A DNA stretch of 9,674 nucleotides from Desulfobacteraceae bacterium. GTDB taxonomy: Bacteria > Desulfobacterota > Desulfobacteria > Desulfobacterales > Desulfobacteraceae. Shown one piece after another: positions 7,414-9,674 of this stretch. The stretch is taken from assembly GCA_011390435.1 (NCBI GenBank), contig JAABSK010000094.1, positions 1 through 9,674 on the forward strand, given 5' to 3'. The notes below the pieces were generated by a model. It was not told the origin of the DNA. It worked only from the letters and a program-made list of their open reading frames with translations, and did not search any database. How positions within the stretch are numbered: position 1 is the stretch's first letter; each line of letters starts with the position of its first letter. The translations under genes and the position numbers were made by a program.

Positions 7414-7442
7414 AGTTTATGACTGGCGGTTCTGGAAGTCAA
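7414..7442 (-). promoter_or_regulatory. Sigma-70 promoter of the aldehyde reductase gene
   Basis: On the minus strand TTGACT (7442-7437) is followed after 17 bases by TAAACT (7419-7414), a five-of-six -35 with a four-of-six -10 at ideal spacing. A palindromic AATTTAAATT (7442-7451) abuts the -35 on its upstream side and could act as an AT-rich UP element. Transcription would start near 7407, about 47 bases before the ATG at 7360. Confidence 0.6.
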
Positions 7443-7585
7443 ATTTAAATTGCGTGTTTCAGTGTCCGTTTTCTTTACAGGTTGGCAGGTTCTGATCTGT
7501 TATTTTCCAATACCGAATCTGCGATATCCGGGCTGATATTCACATAGAGCACCTTTCTCAGGCAGTTTTCAGGTTTTACTCATCA

Positions 7586-7601
7586 TGGCATGGCACTTGC
7601 T
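7586..7601 (+). promoter_or_regulatory. Sigma-54 (-24/-12) promoter of the CBS-ACT/USP cluster
   Basis: TGGCATGGCACTTGCT matches the RpoN consensus TGGCACG-N4-TTGCW at all but one fixed position, with GG at 7587-7588 and GC at 7599-7600 correctly 10 bases apart. Transcription would start near 7612, about 50 bases before the CBS-ACT start codon. A bacterial enhancer-binding protein is then required. Its upstream site should lie roughly in 7460-7540. The only candidate I see is a weak dyad, ACAGGT (7477-7482) and ATCTGT (7495-7500). The rest of the 7443-7662 stretch holds no gene. Confidence 0.8.
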
Positions 7602-7662
7602 AAACTCTGTTTTAACGACACAATGAAAAAGGTGCTAACCATATGAAAACAGGGAGGAAAAT

Positions 7663-8340
7663 ATGCTGATAAGAGACTGGATGAGCCGGCCGGTACTGAC
7701 CATAGATCATGACGCTTCGCTGGGGGATGCCCTGAGTTTATTCCAGACTCGGGTGATTTCACTTCTGCCGGTGATGGACAAGGATGAAATCATCGGGATC
7801 GTCACTGACGGAGATATCAAAAAGGCAGGGCCTTCTGATGCGACCACCCTTGATCGATTCGAGATGATATCCTTGCTGGACAGTATTAAAATTCATTCTG
7901 TGATGTCTGCCCCGGCAATCGCAATACAGTCTGACCACACAGTTGACGAGGCAGCTGATATCATGCTCGCCAAGGGCATATCCGGGATGCCGGTAACGGA
8001 TAACCAGGAAAAACTCGAAGGGGTGATCACCAAAAGCGACATTTTCAGGTGTCTGGTATCTTTTACCGGTGTGGCAAACCGGGGGCAGGTTTTTGCCTTT
8101 AACCTTCAGGACAAGCCAGGCATCATCAAAACCATCACCGACATGATTCGAAGCGGGGGCGGAAGGCTGTGCAGTGTGATGACGTCCCATGACGATATCG
8201 ATGATGGATACCGCAAAGTGTTTGTTCACGCCTTTGATATTGAGCCTGGAGAATTTGACGCTCTGGCTGAGCGTTTTCGCAGATCCGGCGATCTGTTTTA
8301 TTTTGCGGATCTGTCAAGGAATTACCGGGTGATTTGTTAA
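7663..8340 (+). CDS. CBS-CBS-ACT domain protein (AcuB-like sensor)
   Basis: The protein has 225 residues. CBS domain 1 spans about 1-65, with MSRPVLTIDHDASLGDAL and VISLLPVMDKDEIIGIVTDGDI. CBS domain 2 spans about 76-133, with HSVMSAPAIAIQSDHTV and GISGMPVTDNQEKLEGVITKSDI. An ACT-like domain at about 141-215 opens with FNLQDKPGIIKTI, where the D-x-PG turn (D150, P152, G153) marks a typical amino-acid-binding ACT fold. This order and length match Bacillus AcuB, linked to acetoin use, but the same architecture occurs widely in anaerobes with no acetoin genes, and none are seen here. Tandem CBS domains usually bind adenine nucleotides, so a dual energy and amino-acid sensor is a fair inference. 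The start has GGGAGG about 6 bases upstream. It is the first gene after the sigma-54 promoter, with the USP genes 22 bases downstream. Confidence 0.88.
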   Translation: MLIRDWMSRPVLTIDHDASLGDALSLFQTRVISLLPVMDKDEIIGIVTDGDIKKAGPSDATTLDRFEMISLLDSIKIHSVMSAPAIAIQSDHTVDEAADIMLAKGISGMPVTDNQEKLEGVITKSDIFRCLVSFTGVANRGQVFAFNLQDKPGIIKTITDMIRSGGGRLCSVMTSHDDIDDGYRKVFVHAFDIEPGEFDALAERFRRSGDLFYFADLSRNYRVIC

Positions 8341-8362
8341 CCATAAAAAAGGAGGCAGAAAA

Positions 8363-8845
8363 ATGAAGCGAATCCAAAAAATCATGGCATGTATTGATCT
8401 TTCCGAGTATTCGTTGATGACTCTGGAGTATGCAATGGAGATCGCCGGGAATACCGATGCTGAAGTGGTTGTTTTCAGTGTGATCAATCAGCGGGACATC
8501 AGCGGGATTGAAATGGTGAGTGTTTACTATCCGGATAAATTCAATGTGGAAGAATACACCAAGAAGATGAAAAAAGACCGGCATGAGGCATTGAAACAGA
8601 TGATAAAGGATCATTTTTTTGATGAAAAATCAAAAATTACGATTCATATTGAAACAGGTATTCCGTCAGAATGCATTCTGGATGCTGCCAAGGCCGAGAA
8701 TGTGGACATGATTGTCATGGCCAATAAAGGCCGGGGAAACCTGTCACGAATTATTTTCGGCAGTGCGGCAGAACGGGTATTCCGCCATTCACCCGTTCCG
8801 GTTGTAAGTGTCAGGGATGAGCGAATATTTCACAAGGAGAAATGA
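8363..8845 (+). CDS. Universal stress protein (UspA family), single domain
   Basis: The 160-residue cytoplasmic protein has the full Usp alpha/beta fold: a first strand with KIMACIDLSEYS (6-17; the conserved aspartate is D12), AEVVVFSVIN (33-42), a charged helix at about 60-85, GIPSECILDAAKAENVDMIVMANKG (99-123) and a closing PVPVVSVRDE. The ATP-loop consensus G-xx-G-9x-GS is present as ANKG...GS (120-134), but the first glycine is alanine (A120). It probably still binds ATP, but this is not certain. AAGGAGG about 7 bases before the ATG marks the start. The gene follows the CBS-ACT gene by 22 bases and is almost fused to the next USP gene (one-base gap), so one transcript is likely. Confidence 0.93.
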   Translation: MKRIQKIMACIDLSEYSLMTLEYAMEIAGNTDAEVVVFSVINQRDISGIEMVSVYYPDKFNVEEYTKKMKKDRHEALKQMIKDHFFDEKSKITIHIETGIPSECILDAAKAENVDMIVMANKGRGNLSRIIFGSAAERVFRHSPVPVVSVRDERIFHKEK

Positions 8846-8846
8846 G

Positions 8847-9674
8847 ATGGCTGAGAATTCAAACAAGATCCTAGTGGCTCTGGATGGCACGCCAAAAGCA
8901 TTTCACACCATAGATTACCTGTGCAGCTTTAAACCCTTTTTAAAACGCCAGGTGGTTCTGCACAATGTCATCACCCGCGTTCCCTACTGCTATTATGATT
9001 TCAAAAAGAATCCATCCAGCAAAGTCGCAGAGTCCGGAGTAGCGGCATGGACTGAGGAATACACAGCCCACATGACATCTTTTATGGCAGAATCCAAAAC
9101 CCGTATGGTGCATGCCGGATTTAAACCCGAATCCATACAGATAATTATATCGGAACGAAACCGGGGCATTGCCAGGGATATTCTGGATGAGGCTCAAAAA
9201 GGGTATTATGCCCTGATGATCCGGCGCCGGGGCGGGGCAGATGCATTGCTGCCGATTGCCATGGGCAGTGTGTCCACCAAGCTGATGGAAAAAGCCAGAA
9301 GTTTTCCGGTCATCCTTGCCGGAACCCGGAAGATGATGCATTCGCTTTTTATTGCTGTTGACGGTTCTGACGGTGCGAAACGCGCGGTGGAATTCGTTGC
9401 CCAGACAGCAGGGGAGTCCAATTGCCGGATTGTTCTGTGCAGTGTGCTCAGGGATTTTGACCGAATTGGAGGCGTAAAAGATCCTGACAACTCAGATATG
9501 GTCAAAGAGGCGTTTGAGCAGATTGAAGCGGCAATGGATGATGCCTGTGACCGGCTTGAAATGCAGGGTATTTTGAAAAGGAATATCACGATTAAAATTA
9601 TCCAGGGTGCAAAAAGCCGTGCTGCAGAGCTGCTTGAAACAGCAAGGGCTGAAAATTGCGACACCATCGTGGTG
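8847..9674 (+). CDS. Universal stress protein, tandem double domain (cut by right window edge)
   Basis: The frame is open from the ATG at 8847 to the window end (276 codons, no stop). AAGGAG at 8834-8839 is the ribosome site, and the start is one base after the preceding USP stop, so translation is probably coupled. Domain 1 (about 7-160) runs from KILVALDGTPKA to FPVILAG; its ATP loop reads RRGG-9x-GS (127-141), with arginine in place of the first glycine. Domain 2 begins at about 164 (HSLFIAVDGSDGAKRA) and reaches CDTIVV at the edge, which is the strand just before its own expected ATP loop, so that motif lies outside the window. Double-domain USPs are usually about 280-320 residues, so only a short C-terminus should be missing. 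The function is inferred from family and context: a stress or energy-limitation response. Confidence 0.9.
   Translation, partial: MAENSNKILVALDGTPKAFHTIDYLCSFKPFLKRQVVLHNVITRVPYCYYDFKKNPSSKVAESGVAAWTEEYTAHMTSFMAESKTRMVHAGFKPESIQIIISERNRGIARDILDEAQKGYYALMIRRRGGADALLPIAMGSVSTKLMEKARSFPVILAGTRKMMHSLFIAVDGSDGAKRAVEFVAQTAGESNCRIVLCSVLRDFDRIGGVKDPDNSDMVKEAFEQIEAAMDDACDRLEMQGILKRNITIKIIQGAKSRAAELLETARAENCDTIVV

Noticed and set aside
7623..7646. Seven-codon leader peptide (ATG AAA AAG GTG...) ahead of the CBS-ACT gene
   Set aside because: It has no ribosome site and no run of a regulatory amino acid, and no attenuator hairpins are visible; very short frames like this arise by chance.
8940..9667. Minus-strand open frames (133 and 153 codons) at the right end
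   Set aside because: They are shadows of the double-domain universal stress protein, whose plus-strand frame shows clear Usp motifs and an AAGGAG start.

Overview
The window reads as bacterial chromosome. Dense gene packing, Shine-Dalgarno sites before most starts, a sigma-54 promoter ahead of a stress cluster, a Tat-exported protein and a CBS-ACT protein next to paired universal stress proteins together suggest a Gram-negative, probably anaerobic proteobacterium. A Desulfobacterota sulfate-reducer type is my best guess. That placement is inference; no rRNA or other marker gene is present.

Left part (1-1287, minus strand): the N-terminus of a Tat-exported protein runs off the left edge, preceded by a LysR-type regulator on the same strand. 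Two short dyads, one before each gene, look like regulator sites. Centre (1288-6022, minus strand): a compact three-gene operon, asnO - ngg - M42 peptidase. This is the conserved trio for the osmoprotectant dipeptide N-acetylglutaminylglutamine amide (NAGGN). Ngg, a GNAT/ATP-grasp fusion, acetylates one glutamine and ligates it to another; AsnO amidates the product; the M42 hydrolase is a conserved partner of unproven role. A near-consensus sigma-70 promoter (TTGACA, 17 bp, TATATT) sits 54 bases before asnO.

Next (6023-7442, minus strand): a YqhD-type NADPH-dependent aldehyde reductase with its own sigma-70 promoter and a GC-rich hairpin after its stop. Right part (7586-9674, plus strand): a strong sigma-54 (-24/-12) promoter followed by a tight cluster of a CBS-CBS-ACT sensor protein, a single-domain universal stress protein and a double-domain universal stress protein cut by the right edge.

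The window as a whole is a stress-adaptation neighbourhood: compatible-solute synthesis, aldehyde detoxification and nucleotide/amino-acid-sensing stress proteins, under two different sigma-factor regimes on divergent transcripts. I see no mobile element, CRISPR array, tRNA or rRNA. I do not see a wholly new system. The least described parts are the sigma-54-driven CBS-ACT/USP cluster and the dyads around the LysR gene.
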